Source: a candidate division SR1 bacterium
GTDB taxonomy: Bacteria; Patescibacteriota; Gracilibacteria; Absconditabacterales; Absconditicoccaceae
DNA length: 42,223 nt
NCBI GenBank assembly: GCA_026397515.1
Contig: JAPLUU010000011.1
Coordinates: forward strand, 25,150-67,372
Direction of reading: 5' to 3'
Of this stretch, positions 1 through 9,313 are shown one piece after another; the first letter of the stretch is position 1; each line of letters starts with the position of its first letter. A program made the position numbers and the translations under genes. The notes beneath the pieces were generated by a model that saw only the letters and a program-made list of their open reading frames with translations, was not told the DNA's origin and made no database searches.

Positions 1-171
1 GTTATCAGAAAATATCATAAAACTCTAGATATTAAGGTTCGAGAATCTATTTTGAGAAAAAATAAGCATAATACGAGTATCAATAGACTCTATGCTTTAT
101 CTAAAACGATTGATCCTGAACTGGCTGATAAGCTGAAAAACCTCATCAAGAAATACGGGTACTTTATATAA
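1..171 (+). CDS. C-terminal end of an unrecognised protein (partial)
   Basis: An open frame enters from the left edge and ends at a TAA at 169-171, giving the last 56 residues of a protein that begins outside the window. The fragment is basic and helical-looking, rich in Lys, Arg, Asn and Ile, with no motif I recognise. Its stop codon abuts the stop codon of the convergent ddl gene without a spare base, which fits the very compact layout seen elsewhere in the window. No in-frame TGA occurs. The frame stays open for its whole visible length, and the exact abutment argues that it is a real gene end. No function can be proposed. Confidence 0.55.
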   Translation, partial: VIRKYHKTLDIKVRESILRKNKHNTSINRLYALSKTIDPELADKLKNLIKKYGYFI

Positions 172-1068
172 TTATATACTTTTTATATATTCTTCTAGAA
201 ATTCTCCCAGTGACTCATAGCCATGATACAATAATGCTTGTGGAAGAAGACTTTTTTCTGTCATACCTGGAATAGTATTTATTTCTATAAAATAAAATTT
301 TCCTCTATTGTAAATAAAATCTATTCTTCCCATGGTTTTGAGCTTGAGTTTTTTATAGAGAATTATTGATATGTTTTCTAGTATTGTCTGCATTTTTTTG
401 TTTATTTTTGCTGGAGTAATCTCTTGTGTCTCCACTCGTTCATACTTCGCTTTGAAATCAAAAAAATCTCTAGCGGTGATAATCTCTGTAACGGCTATCG
501 GTATGACTTTTTTATCATAATCCCCTATTACTGAAACAGTAAATTCTCTCCCTTTTATTGCTTGTTGGATAATAACATCATCATATTTCAGAATTGTCTG
601 GATAAGTTTCTTTGCTTTGGTGATATTATCAAAGATACCTATATCTATTGATGAGCCTCAATGATTTGGTTTTATAAATATCCTACCTTTGATCTTGCAT
701 GTTTTTATGTCGTCAATATCTTGGATTAAATAATGCTGAGGTATCGTGAATCATAGGTCTTGGGCAATAATACTGGTCAAATATTTATTCATACATATAT
801 TGTGTGTTTCTGATCAAGAAAAGAGAAATGGTTTTTTTAATATCTCTAATAAAGCTATAATTTTACCATCTTCTATATATTTGCCGTGACTAACTGGAAT
901 AATGAGATCATAATCATCATATCCTTGTATAAATCTATTAATATCTTCTGGTAATATAAATATATCTACTTTATGTATTTTAGTGATATGTTTTTGTACA
1001 TTCTTTGCGCTTTTGAGAGAAATCTCTCTTTCCTCTATTCATCCGCTCAATAATGCGATTTTTTTCAT
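172..1068 (-). CDS. ddl: D-alanine--D-alanine ligase
   Basis: Encodes a 298-residue ATP-grasp ligase that joins two D-Ala for peptidoglycan precursors in the cytoplasm. The N-terminus MKKIALLSGGIEERE is the usual Ddl start, with one of the two Gly as TGA. The C-terminal third carries GRIDFIYNRGKFYFIEINTIPGMT, that is, the metal-binding Asp, Glu and Asn (D-F, EIN) and the omega-loop region, so the active site is complete. Length matches the family (about 300-310). The ATG at 1068 is chosen because it precedes the conserved first beta strand. It is the last gene of a minus-strand run (sufC to ddl), 23 bp after the DUF1003 gene. It shows that this reduced bacterium still makes its own D-Ala-D-Ala, which is not universal among CPR. 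Confidence 0.93.
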
Positions 1069-1091
1069 CCATATATCTTTTAAGATAAATC

Positions 1092-1631
1092 TTATTTTTT
1101 TAACGTTTTCTTAATTTCATTGAGTAATTGTAACTGTCCTTCTTGTAACTTAAACATTTTTTTCATTTGTTCGATGACGAGGATGTTTATTTTTTCATCC
1201 ATATTACTTATTTGTGTCTCTGCTTTTAGATTTATAATATAGTCGTTTTCAGCCCTTTTACGATCTATTTCTTCTTTTCTATTTTGACTCATCATAATTA
1301 TAGGTGCTTGAATTGCTGCTAGACATGACAAAATAAGGTTAAGTAAAATGAATGGATATGGATCGAATCATTTATTTAAAAGAAAAATGGCATTGAGTAG
1401 TATCCATGAAACCAAGACAAATCCAAATATTATTATAAATTTCCAACTTCATCCAAATGAGGCAACGCCATCAGCCATCCTCTGTCCTAGCGTAACTTCA
1501 CCAGCATTGGATTCCAATAATTTTTCTGTAATACTTTCATTGTTTTTGATAGCATCTGCTACGAGCTTATTCATCTTATTGATCTTATAACTTTCTTGAC
1601 GAACAAATCTGGAGACCGGTTTCTTTTTCAT
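1092..1631 (-). CDS. DUF1003 family membrane protein
   Basis: A 179-residue protein with the DUF1003 signature: a soluble N-terminal helix region (MKKKPVSRF), two hydrophobic segments at about residues 62-80 and 90-110 joined by a short loop with FDPYPF, then LNLILSCLAAIQAPIIMMSQNR and a C-terminal amphipathic helix (residues about 125-178). The LSCLAAIQAPIIMMSQNRK stretch is the most conserved part of the family. One in-frame TGA at 1449-1451 encodes Gly directly before the first membrane span, so the standard code would split this gene in two. DUF1003 proteins are inner-membrane proteins of unknown function. It lies between sufB (29 bp upstream) and ddl and is probably co-transcribed with them. 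Confidence 0.9.
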
Positions 1632-1660
1632 GAATGATATTTTATGAAATAAATGTTTTA

Positions 1661-3046
1661 TTATCCTATGCTTCCTTCCATTTCTAGTTCTACTAGTTTA
1701 TTTAATTCTCCTGCATATTCTAATGGGAGTTTTTTTATGACGGAAGAAAAGAATCCGTTGACGATCATAGTGGTCGCTTTGTCCTTTGTCAGTCAGCGAG
1801 CCATGAGGTAGAAAAGTTCAGATTCATCTATTTTTCATGCGCTAGCTTCATGTGCTACGATAGCGCTATCATTGTCTGATTGTATATAAGGGATAGTATT
1901 GGACACGGAGTCATCATCGAAGAGTAATGTGTCACATTGGGTATGGTTAGTTGCCTGTTCTGCTCATTTTCCGATGGTAACTAATCAACGATAGGTATTG
2001 ATTCATCATCTTCTAGAGATAGATTTTGCCACGATATTTGATGAGGTGTGTTTCCCTATATGAATAACTTTTGATCCTGTATCTTGGTGTTGTCACTGCC
2101 CTGCTACTGCTATTCCTAGCATATCGGTTTTGCTGTAATCTCACTTAAGTATCGAACATGGATAGAGCATTGTCTTGCATGAACCAAGATTTCCATTGAC
2201 CCATTCCATGTAGCCATATTCCTCTATCACTGCTCTTTTGGTATTTAAATTATAGGTATTCGTTGACCAATTTTCTACGGAAGAATATTTCATCTTGGCA
2301 TTTTTTCCTACGAAAATTTCTACTAATCCTGCATGTAATGATGCTTTATCAAATTTGGGTGCTGAACATCCTTCGATATAACTTCCTTCAGCGTCATCTT
2401 CTATGATGATCATAGTATGTTCAAACTGTCCTCCGGCGTAGGTATTCATACGGAAGTATGCTTGTAGTGGATCAGTCAATTTTATTCATTTCGGTACATA
2501 GATAAATGTCCCTCAGCTCCAGACGGCTCCATGTAATGCTGCAAACATATGGTCGTTGGCAGTGACTAATTTCATGAAATGTTTCTTTACTAATTCTGGA
2601 TATTTGATGACTGCTTGTGGCATATCTTCAAAAATTATTCCTTGTTGTAATCGTTTTTCTTTGATTTGATGATAAACATTTAATGAGTCATACTGTCCTC
2701 CTGCTCATGCGAGATATTTCTGTTCCGCTTCTGGTATTCCTAATCTTTTAAACTTGTTTTTGATTTCTGTTGGTACATCTTCTCGATTGTTGGCGTATCA
2801 TTCGTGGTCTTTATGTGGTTTAGCGTAGTAGACAATGTCATCGAGATTCAATCTAGAAAGATCTGGTCCTCGTGTCGGTAATTTCATATTTTTGAAAATC
2901 TTTAGACATTCCAGACGGTGGTCTAACATTCGTTGTGGTTCTTCTTGTTCAGCCGAAATTTTCCTAACGGTGTCTTCTGTGAGACCAGTGAGGTAAAGTT
3001 CGTATTTGATATCGTCTGACGATTCTAATGTCGACTTGAGATTCAA
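1661..3046 (-). CDS. sufB: Fe-S cluster assembly scaffold SufB
   Basis: A 461-residue SufB, the scaffold that forms the SufBC(D) complex on which Fe-S clusters are built. The beta-helix core reads through [21 protein letters not shown] and EGCSAP to TQCDTLLFDDDS, which keeps the Cys equivalent to the essential E. coli SufB Cys405, and AHEAS, which keeps the functional His-Glu pair. It ends in LVELEMEGSIG, the typical SufB tail. Several TGA codons encode Gly, for example two in a row in SRRGGINTYRG. The start is uncertain: no ATG lies in frame before the next upstream stop, and TTG at 3046 gives the family length. The gene follows the SET-domain gene by 24 bp. sufC is two genes upstream; no sufD, sufS or sufU is visible. 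Confidence 0.95.
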
Positions 3047-3070
3047 AATGATACATGGTAAGTGATAAAT

Positions 3071-3440
3071 TTATTTTAATATTTTTGATAGAGCTAGTCA
3101 GTCGTCGAAATCTTTATAATTATCTGTTAATTCTTCTCATTTTTTAATGTCTCTACATGCTAGTAATGTATATCATTTATGTTTTATATTTGGCTTTTCT
3201 GAATGATTTATAAACCTTGTATTGTCTATATTTATCATATATTTTTTCGTTATGTTTTCTTTTCGTCAATAAAAAAAAAAAAAGGATTTTGTTGAGTTTT
3301 TTATATTCTTTGTCCGACAAACAAATATCTAATCAAAATACGAATTCACCTATCTTTGTATCCTTTTTGATATTTTGATCAGCGAATAATCATAATCCAT
3401 GAACTTTGCTTTTTCACACCAGTGTTTTTATAGAGAGCAT
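3071..3440 (-). CDS. SET-domain protein with a frameshift at a 13-T tract
   Basis: Two overlapping frames together encode one SET-domain protein of about 122 residues. The first frame starts at ATG 3440 and gives MLSIKTLVGKSKVHGLGLFA, the N-flank and start of SET. After the homopolymer the reading continues in another frame with IDNTRFINHSEKPN, the hallmark SET NHS motif, and RDIKKGEELTDNYKDFD, the C-terminal SET motif, ending at TAA 3071-3073. The shift lies at 13 consecutive T on the coding strand (A at 3271-3283); 12 or 15 T would keep frame. SET proteins are lysine methyltransferases; bacterial targets are mostly unknown. UGA is Gly in both halves. The gene may be phase variable, rescued by slippage, a recent pseudogene or a sequencing error. 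It sits 20 bp after the ABC exporter and 24 bp before sufB. Confidence 0.75.
3271..3283 (-). repeat. 13-nt poly-T tract (coding strand) inside the SET gene
   Basis: A run of 13 A on the plus strand reads as 13 T in the SET gene and lies exactly where the frame changes. It encodes a run of Phe just before the catalytic half of the domain. Tracts of this length are prone to polymerase slippage, both in replication and in sequencing. Confidence 0.9.
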
Positions 3441-3460
3441 TATTTATGAGATTAATATAA

Positions 3461-5185
3461 CTAAAACCCTGACTGTAATTCTATCATTTTATAATAGATT
3501 CATTTCTTTTTGAGAAGTTCTTGATGTGTTCCGCTTTCAACTATTTTTCCTCCCTTATTTAATACGTGGATAATATCGGCTTGCTTTACTGTCTGTAATC
3601 TGTGTGCTACCACGATAACAGTTCTTCCTTTGAATAGATTGTTAAACGCATGAGCGATATCTTCTTCTGAAAAACTATCCAATGAGCTTGTTGGTTCGTC
3701 CAAAAAAACAATTTTAGGATCTTTGAGAAAGAGCTTAGCTATTGCCAATCTTTGTTTTTGTCCTCAACTTAACCTTACTCATTTTTCTCCTATCTGCGTT
3801 TCGAGTCATTCTTTGAATGTATATATGAATTCACATTTTGCTGATGTAATCGCACTATCTATCTGTTTTTTTGTTGGTTTCTTTTTTGTCCCATATAAAA
3901 GATTGTCTATTACGCTACCATCAAAGACATTAGGTTCTTGTGTTAAATATCAAATATTTTCGTAATATGACTTGAGTGCTACTTCTGATAGTTTTTGTCC
4001 ATCAACAATTATATATCATGAATCTGGATGTACGTATCATGAAATCAATTTAAGTAAGGTTGTTTTTCCAGATCCGCTTTCTCCTACAAATGCAGTTTTT
4101 TTACCTCATATAATTTTTAGACTAAAATTCTGAAAAACATTTTTATTTCCGTAGGAAAAACTTGATTTTTCTAGATGTATATCTCACGATTTATATTTGA
4201 ATGTTTTTCATTCTTCATATCCTTGTAATTTTGGCATTTCATCGAATGTGTCTCGTATCTTGTGTACATAGGTAATCTGATCATAATAATTGAGCATCAT
4301 ATCATTTGCTTCAAACAGTACTCAGGTAATTTGATTCATTAACATTCGTATCAATGTAAACTCTGCGAAGGAAGAATGTCATGCAAATATTTGCATACCA
4401 AACCAGAATATTAATCAAAATTTTGTTAAATCTAATAGTGCTCTAGGCATATCACTTGCTAATATATATCACATACTTTCTTTTCTATCCAAAATAATGA
4501 TACGAGAAAAAATATCTCAAATTCGAGCTAATTCTTTTATTATTTTGCTGTTTTGTAAAATTTCAAACTTAGACATAATCATCCTAACTAGAGATCTATC
4601 ATACTGGATAGACAATTCTCTTCTATCTCTTCTTATCTTGCGTAAACGTCAATTACCAAATCGCGCAAAGATAATCATGATAACAAAAACCGTTATCACT
4701 ATCAGGAGAGTTTTCCGTCCTGAGTTTATTGTTATAATTCAAAATATCATAACAAGGTTTGCCAACATTCTTGCTCCTCATCACAATAATGTGTCATTCA
4801 CTATGCTTCTTCGAGACTCTATTCATCTCTGTATAATACTATTTGATTGTCCTGTTCACAATCATTCAATCTTATTGTTATCCGATTTTAGATATTTACC
4901 TACATAATGAGTATAGAGGTTTTGAGCGAATAATCTTACCGTTACTTTTCTTGATGTTCTTATAAAATAGTTTGTTATATAACTGAATATAGTAAGTCAC
5001 AGAAATATAAAAAGATATGTTTTGAAAAATAGATAATCTTTCATCTCTATTCATTTTATAGCTTTACTCACCAATAATGCTAGTACTGGCCATAATATTC
5101 CAAACCATGCAGATGTCAGAATAAAGAAAAAATAACGTACTGGTAAGCGTTTTATTGGTTGTAATAATCTTTTTAATGTTTTCAT
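3461..5185 (-). CDS. ABC exporter, fused membrane and ATPase domains
   Basis: A 574-residue half-transporter. Residues 1 to about 320 hold the membrane domain; the first spans are visible around RYFFFILTSAWFGILWPVLALLV and FLFIFLGLTIFSYI. The ATPase domain follows with Walker A GESGSGKTT, Q-loop QEPNVFDGS, signature VRLSGGQKQR (one Gly is TGA), Walker B IVFLDEPTSSLD and H-loop VVAHRLQT. It ends GIYYKMIELQSGF, where the first Gly is TGA at 3500-3502 and would be a false stop under the standard code. The layout fits the type IV (MsbA-like) exporter class; the substrate cannot be told from sequence. Its ATG shares one base with the sufC stop (TAATG), so it is probably translationally coupled to sufC. 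Confidence 0.93.
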
Positions 5186-5928
5186 TATTTTTTTTCTATA
5201 TTGATAAATCCTTCTTTCTTGATGACTTCAACTAATTTCTGGTCTCCTTCTTTGATGATTTTCCCTTCTTCTAGAATATAGACATGATCTACGGGAATAT
5301 GTTTTAAGATATCAAAGATATGGGTAATGATGATGAAGCTATTTTTGTCATGATTTAATTTTGCCATCATTTTTACAACAGACTTGAATGCATCGACATC
5401 TAAACCACTATCTATTTCATCTAAAAAAATATAGGTTGGTTCAAGTAATTTTAATTGTAATATTTCTATTTTTCTCCTCTCTCCTCCACTGAATCCTACA
5501 TTTACATCTCTTCGAAGAAATTCCATAGAGATTTCTAACTGTTTCATCAATGGTTCTATGATTTTTTTGAAACTAAGAAATGATGTCGTTGATTCATTCT
5601 TTGCATCATAGATGGATCTGAGAAATTCAAAAAGTTTTATTCATTTTATCTCTGGTATATGTTGAAATGCTACGAAAATACCTAATTTTGCTCTTTCATT
5701 AGGATCAAGACCTAGAAGGTCAATTTTCAATTTTCAATTTTCAATTTTCAATTCTCAATTTGTAATTTGGTATTTAGGATGTCCCATAATAGCCATAGCA
5801 AGTGAAGATTTCCCTGAACCATTTTTACCAATTACACAATAATTTTTTCCTAGCTCAAAATCCATAGAGATACTATCTAAGATGATTTTCTCTTCTACTT
5901 TAACTGAAAGTTTTTTGATGTTGAGCAT
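5185..5928 (-). CDS. sufC: Fe-S assembly ATPase SufC
   Basis: A 247-residue cytoplasmic ABC ATPase of the SUF system that drives the SufBC complex. Visible motifs are Walker A GKNGSGKSS (residues about 35-43), Q-loop VAFQHIPEI, the SufC-type signature NVGFSGGERRKIEI, Walker B YIFLDEIDSGLD with the SufC hallmark DEIDSGLD, and the switch His in IIITHIFDI. Length matches SufC (about 248). Residues about 60-75 (NGELKIENGKLKID) are encoded by a 7-bp tandem repeat. UGA-Gly occurs at several sites including within that repeat. It begins just after the coiled-coil protein gene (stop at 5932) and overlaps the ABC exporter start by one base. sufB lies two genes downstream. Confidence 0.95.
5721..5761 (-). 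repeat. 7-bp tandem repeat (CAATTTT on plus strand) inside sufC
   Basis: Four perfect CAATTTT units at 5721-5748 are followed by CAATTCT and a partial CAATTT. The array lies in the SufC coding region, between the Walker A loop and the Q-loop, and encodes alternating Asn-Gly and Leu-Lys-Ile/Glu residues with two Gly as TGA. The unit is not a multiple of three, so gain or loss of one unit would shift the frame. Confidence 0.9.
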
Positions 5929-5931
5929 TGT

Positions 5932-7122
5932 TTATTTATGTAAGTTGATAAAGTCTCCTGAATTACCATAGAATTGATTGAACATATCATTGATATATTT
6001 TTCTGGGGTATAATTTGATTTCCCTCTTATATTGAGAATCGTGTTGATTCGTCATTGATTGGTTGTTTTAATATCTTGTAATGCTTTTTTTTCGTCTTTA
6101 TTGAAAAAATCTTTATAATTTACTTCGGTCGTTGATCTTGTTTTTTCCTTATTTTCTGTCTTGTTGTCTTCTAATTTTTGAAGTAATTCTTGTACTGTAC
6201 TTTCTATGTTTTGATTTATTTGTGCATCATTTTTGGTCTGGTTACAAAGTTCTTGTATACTTTTACTATCATTGCTTTTGAGTGCTTCTATCGTATGTAT
6301 ATGTAGTTGTTGATACTGTTGTAATCATTGTTTTCATTTGATGATTGAGGAAAGAATATTTTCGTAAGGTGTCTGGATGCAGATCATAGGGTTATCTATC
6401 TTGTCGGAAAAGTCAGAGGTATATTTTGTTGTATTTTGTTCCATTTGTAATTGTAAAAGTCCTACTTGCTCTCTACTGCTGTCTAGAATATAGACTAATT
6501 TTTCATGACAGGCCTGATCTAATGTATTTGCTCTTTTGTTAATGTATATTTCTTCTTGGTCTAACGTCTCTTTGATGTCTTTTATCGTGGTATTGGTATC
6601 TTGGATACTACTGATAATACTTTGTCCTATGCCGTAACATGTTTTAATATCTACTACTGCCGAGAGTGATGAAATAGTTTTTTCGTTGTCTGTAATAGCG
6701 TTTGTTGTTGTTTTGGATGTTGATAATTTTTTGGCTAGAGTGAAATTTTGCTGTGCTTGCGCTACAAAGACTTGAGCGCTTTCTAATCATGAAATACTAC
6801 TTTGTAATGCATTTTTATATGCTAATAAGGTATTTATAGTCCCGCGATTATAATAATCTTCACTCGTATTTCAGCTAATAAGCTGTAATGCTTCTTCGTA
6901 TGCTCATTTTTTAACTGCTTCATTGGCTTGTAATGTATCTTGTATATTTACTATTTTCTGACCCAAAATGCTGTCCGTGTCGACTGGTATCTTGCCTGCT
7001 AACCCATCATATATTTTTCCTTCATTGAATGCTTTGATAATGAAGATACAAGAAAAAAATAATCCTATACAGGCTATGATAGTGAATATATTGGTATTTT
7101 TGTTGCTATGTTTTACTTCCAT
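5932..7122 (-). CDS. Membrane-anchored coiled-coil protein, unknown
   Basis: A 396-residue protein that I do not recognise. It has a short basic cytoplasmic start (MEVKHSNKN), one membrane span at about residues 11-32 (IFTIIACIGLFFSCIFIIKA), then an extended, Gln/Asn/Ser-rich, mostly helical extracytoplasmic region with heptad-like stretches, for example around TLAKKLSTS and QLQMEQNTTKY. Two or three isolated Cys occur. The ATG at 7122 is preferred over an in-frame TTG two codons upstream. It precedes sufC by 3 bp, so it may head that transcript, and it follows the structured-RNA candidate. UGA-Gly occurs several times. A surface or envelope role is plausible from topology alone. Confidence 0.8.
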
Positions 7123-7144
7123 ATACAAAAATATTTCAGGATAA

Positions 7145-7357
7145 GAGCCTTGGTGTTTATAGTATATATTTGCTTATCGAGTTCAATAACAAGAAATGAT
7201 ATTTCTTATGATTTAATGCTCCGCTGGGGTTACTTTTTGGCATTGCCCCAAAAACTAACGAAAAAACTCTAGGAAAAATGATCCGCCATTTCATTTTCCC
7301 CACTAGACCATCAGAGCGGACTTTCCAGCAGGAAAATTCTTTACGAATATATTTCCT
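7145..7357 (-). ncRNA. Structured RNA candidate with RNase P RNA-like motifs
   Basis: The 249-bp gap between two minus-strand genes has no open frame but shows RNA-like features on the minus strand. In order: a hairpin at 7356-7331 (GGAAATATATTC pairing with GAATTTTCC), then GGAAAGTCCGC at 7326-7316, which resembles the start of RNase P conserved region I. Further on, GTAACCCCAGCGGAGCATTA (7233-7214) resembles the region IV consensus GUAAACYCCNNNCGGAGCAA, preceded by GGCAATGCC. TCCGCT (7320-7315) can pair with AGCGGA (7225-7220). GAACTCG near 7185-7179 is a weak match to region V (GAACCCG), and I could not fit a normal P4 helix. It is short for RNase P RNA. Boundaries are approximate. Confidence 0.35.
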
Positions 7358-7371
7358 ATTGGTTGATTAGT

Positions 7372-8100
7372 TTAGAAATTATATTGTTGGAGTAAGATAT
7401 TAATCTCGTTAAGGTCTGGCAAAATGTTATCTCTAAATATTTGAAAATTTTGTGCTACTATTTCCTGTTTTGCAAAAAGTACATCATATTTTTTTTGAAG
7501 TAATCATAGATAGAATACAAGTTTTGCTGCAATATTTGTCTTTGCATTGTATTGTATCCTGTTTTCTGTTGCACAATTTTGGTAGGTGATTGATTCGCTG
7601 AGTGATATCTCCATGATATTTTGATCATATCTTTCTACAGCATCAAAATATGCTTTGTCACTTATATCTTTTTCTAATAGACATGAATCCATATCTCATT
7701 TGAGGATCAACATCTCTTGTTTCATGTATGCAGAAATTGCATCTCATTTTTGTAGTTGCTGATCAGCATTACTTAGATATTTTGCTAATGCTTCTGATTT
7801 ATTTGTTGATAGATTTAATAGTTGTACAACATCTGTCTTGGTAAGTTCTTCCAGCTTTTTTATCGTTGTGAGTGTTTCTCATTCATAATTTATCGCTTTG
7901 GTATCTTTACCAGCTATAAAGAGATGTATGTTTATAATATCGTAACTTATTTCGTTCATAAGAAAACCATCGGTTACTGTATCTGGATTTGTTTGCTCAA
8001 AAACAATATCTCCTATGCCTGGTATCCCTTGTGCATGGGAAGGATTTTGGAACGCTAGTATCATCATTGCCATAAGCCCTATACTAATGATTTTTTTCAT
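7372..8100 (-). CDS. Secreted helical protein in the pilus operon, unknown
   Basis: A 242-residue protein with a clear signal peptide, MKKIISIGLMAMMILAFQNPSHAQG, with a likely signal peptidase I site after HA. The mature part is helical and polar, with two Cys (in SCLLEK and NCATE) that could form a disulfide. I recognise no family. It starts 21 bp after the end of pilC, in the same direction, so it is probably the third gene of the pilB-pilC operon and may be an envelope component of that pilus. That role is inferred from position only. TGA codes Gly at several sites. The stop at 7372-7374 is followed by the structured-RNA candidate. Confidence 0.8.
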
Positions 8101-8121
8101 CCGCAGCGAGAAGAGATAAAA

Positions 8122-9210
8122 TTATTTAATAACATTAACAAGTTCTGCCATAGGCAAGAATATCGATCCTACAATTATTCATATCACGACAGCAATCAAT
8201 GCCATCAATAGCGGTTCGATAAGACTCATAAGAATATCTATTTTTGTCTGTAACATATCACGATAAAAATCTGCCATTTTTTTAAGGACTTCCGTTATAT
8301 TTCCGGTATCTTCTCCTACATGAACAATCTGAACTAATATCGGATCAAACAATGACGATCATTCCATTGATTCCGCGAATGAAAATCCAGCATTGAGATT
8401 CTCTTTGATTTCGAGGACTTTTTTCTTGTAAAAGAAATTGGTAAAGGTATTCCCCATGAGTTTTAGTGATAAGATTGGACTGACTCATGCGCTATATAAT
8501 TGACTCAATAACTTTGAAAACCTATACATATAATATGTCCTTACTACTCATGAAACTGCTGGCATGGTTACCATTATTTTGTCTATAAAGACTTTGAATG
8601 CTAAGACGTATTTGTACAAAAATCTATATCAAAGTACTGCTCATATAGCAACTAGTGCTATAATATATCGTGTGTTTTTCAAAAATGTTGAAGCTCCCAT
8701 CATAAACTTTGTCAAACTTGGTAGACTCTGTTGGTCAGGGAACATTGTTACTATAGTTGGAATTACATAGATAAGTAAAATAGTTACTGCAATGAATGCA
8801 AAGATGATAAGTACGATTGGATATGCCATTGCTTTTTTTATTTTTCCATTTATTTTTTCAGAGTTTTCAAGTTCAATAGCGATTTCATCTAAAATCTCTG
8901 GGAGGTTACCCATGGTTTCTGCTGATTCTACCAATGCAATTTCTTCTTCTCAGAAAAAGTAATTGTGATTTTCCATCGCTTGTGACATGGTAGCTCCTTG
9001 CGTCAATTGGTCAATCAAATCTTGGATAATCATAATCAGTCCCCTATTTGTTTCAGAATTTTTTATAGAAAATAATGCGTCTCTTAATCCTAATCATGAT
9101 CTTTGTGCAAGTGCTAATAATCTGAAAAAATTAGTTTTTTGTTTGAGCTTGGGAGCAAAAAACTTTTTGATAATAAATTTTTCAAAGAATCATAACTTAC
9201 TTACTTCCAT
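8122..9210 (-). CDS. pilC: Type IV pilus inner-membrane platform protein PilC (T2SSF)
   Basis: A 362-residue T2SSF-family protein, the membrane platform on which the PilB ATPase acts to assemble type IV pili. Two copies of the T2SSF domain are visible: one includes FRLLALAQRS and EEEIALVESAETMGNLPEILDEIA; the other includes MYRFSKLLSQLY and ILVQIVHVGEDTGNITEVLKKMADFY. Hydrophobic spans lie at about residues 120-145, 170-190 and near the C-terminus (IEPLLMALIAVVIGIIVGSIFLPM). It is slightly shorter than typical PilC (about 400). Many Gly are TGA. It follows pilB by 102 bp, a gap that holds a hairpin and small repeats. Confidence 0.94.
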
Positions 9211-9220
9211 ACTTTTCTAT

Positions 9221-9291
9221 AATGCTAAATGTTAAATGCTAAGTGTTAAATGATGGTATTTTTTTATTTAGAACTTTGAATTTAGAACTTA
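9221..9291. repeat. AT-rich near-tandem repeats between pilB and pilC
   Basis: The gap contains two imperfect 14-bp units (AATGCTAAATGTT then AAATGCTAAGTGTT) and, beyond an AT stretch, two copies of TTTAGAACTT separated by GAA. Nothing here is open or resembles a gene. Similar low-complexity strings occur at 11832-11880 and within sufC. This is the only long gap inside the pilus operon. Confidence 0.6.
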
Positions 9292-9293
9292 AC

Positions 9294-9313
9294 ACTCCCA
9301 AGAATTGGGGAGT
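9294..9313 (-). promoter_or_regulatory. Intercistronic hairpin at the pilB stop
   Basis: On the minus strand ACTCCC pairs with GGGAGT around an 8-nt loop, starting on the last base of the pilB stop codon. No U-run follows, so it is more likely a transcript-stability or partial attenuation element than a full terminator. Confidence 0.45.

Noticed and set aside
4497-4907. A 136-codon plus-strand open frame
   Set aside because: It is antisense to the membrane domain of the ABC exporter.
5721-5761. CRISPR-like array
   Set aside because: The units are 7 bp without spacers and lie inside sufC. No array of 24-40 bp repeats with spacers exists in the window and no cas gene is visible.
7290-7320. 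tRNA-like D-arm string GGTCTAGTGG on the minus strand
   Set aside because: No T arm (GTTCRA) or acceptor closure of tRNA length is found around it; treated as part of the structured-RNA candidate.
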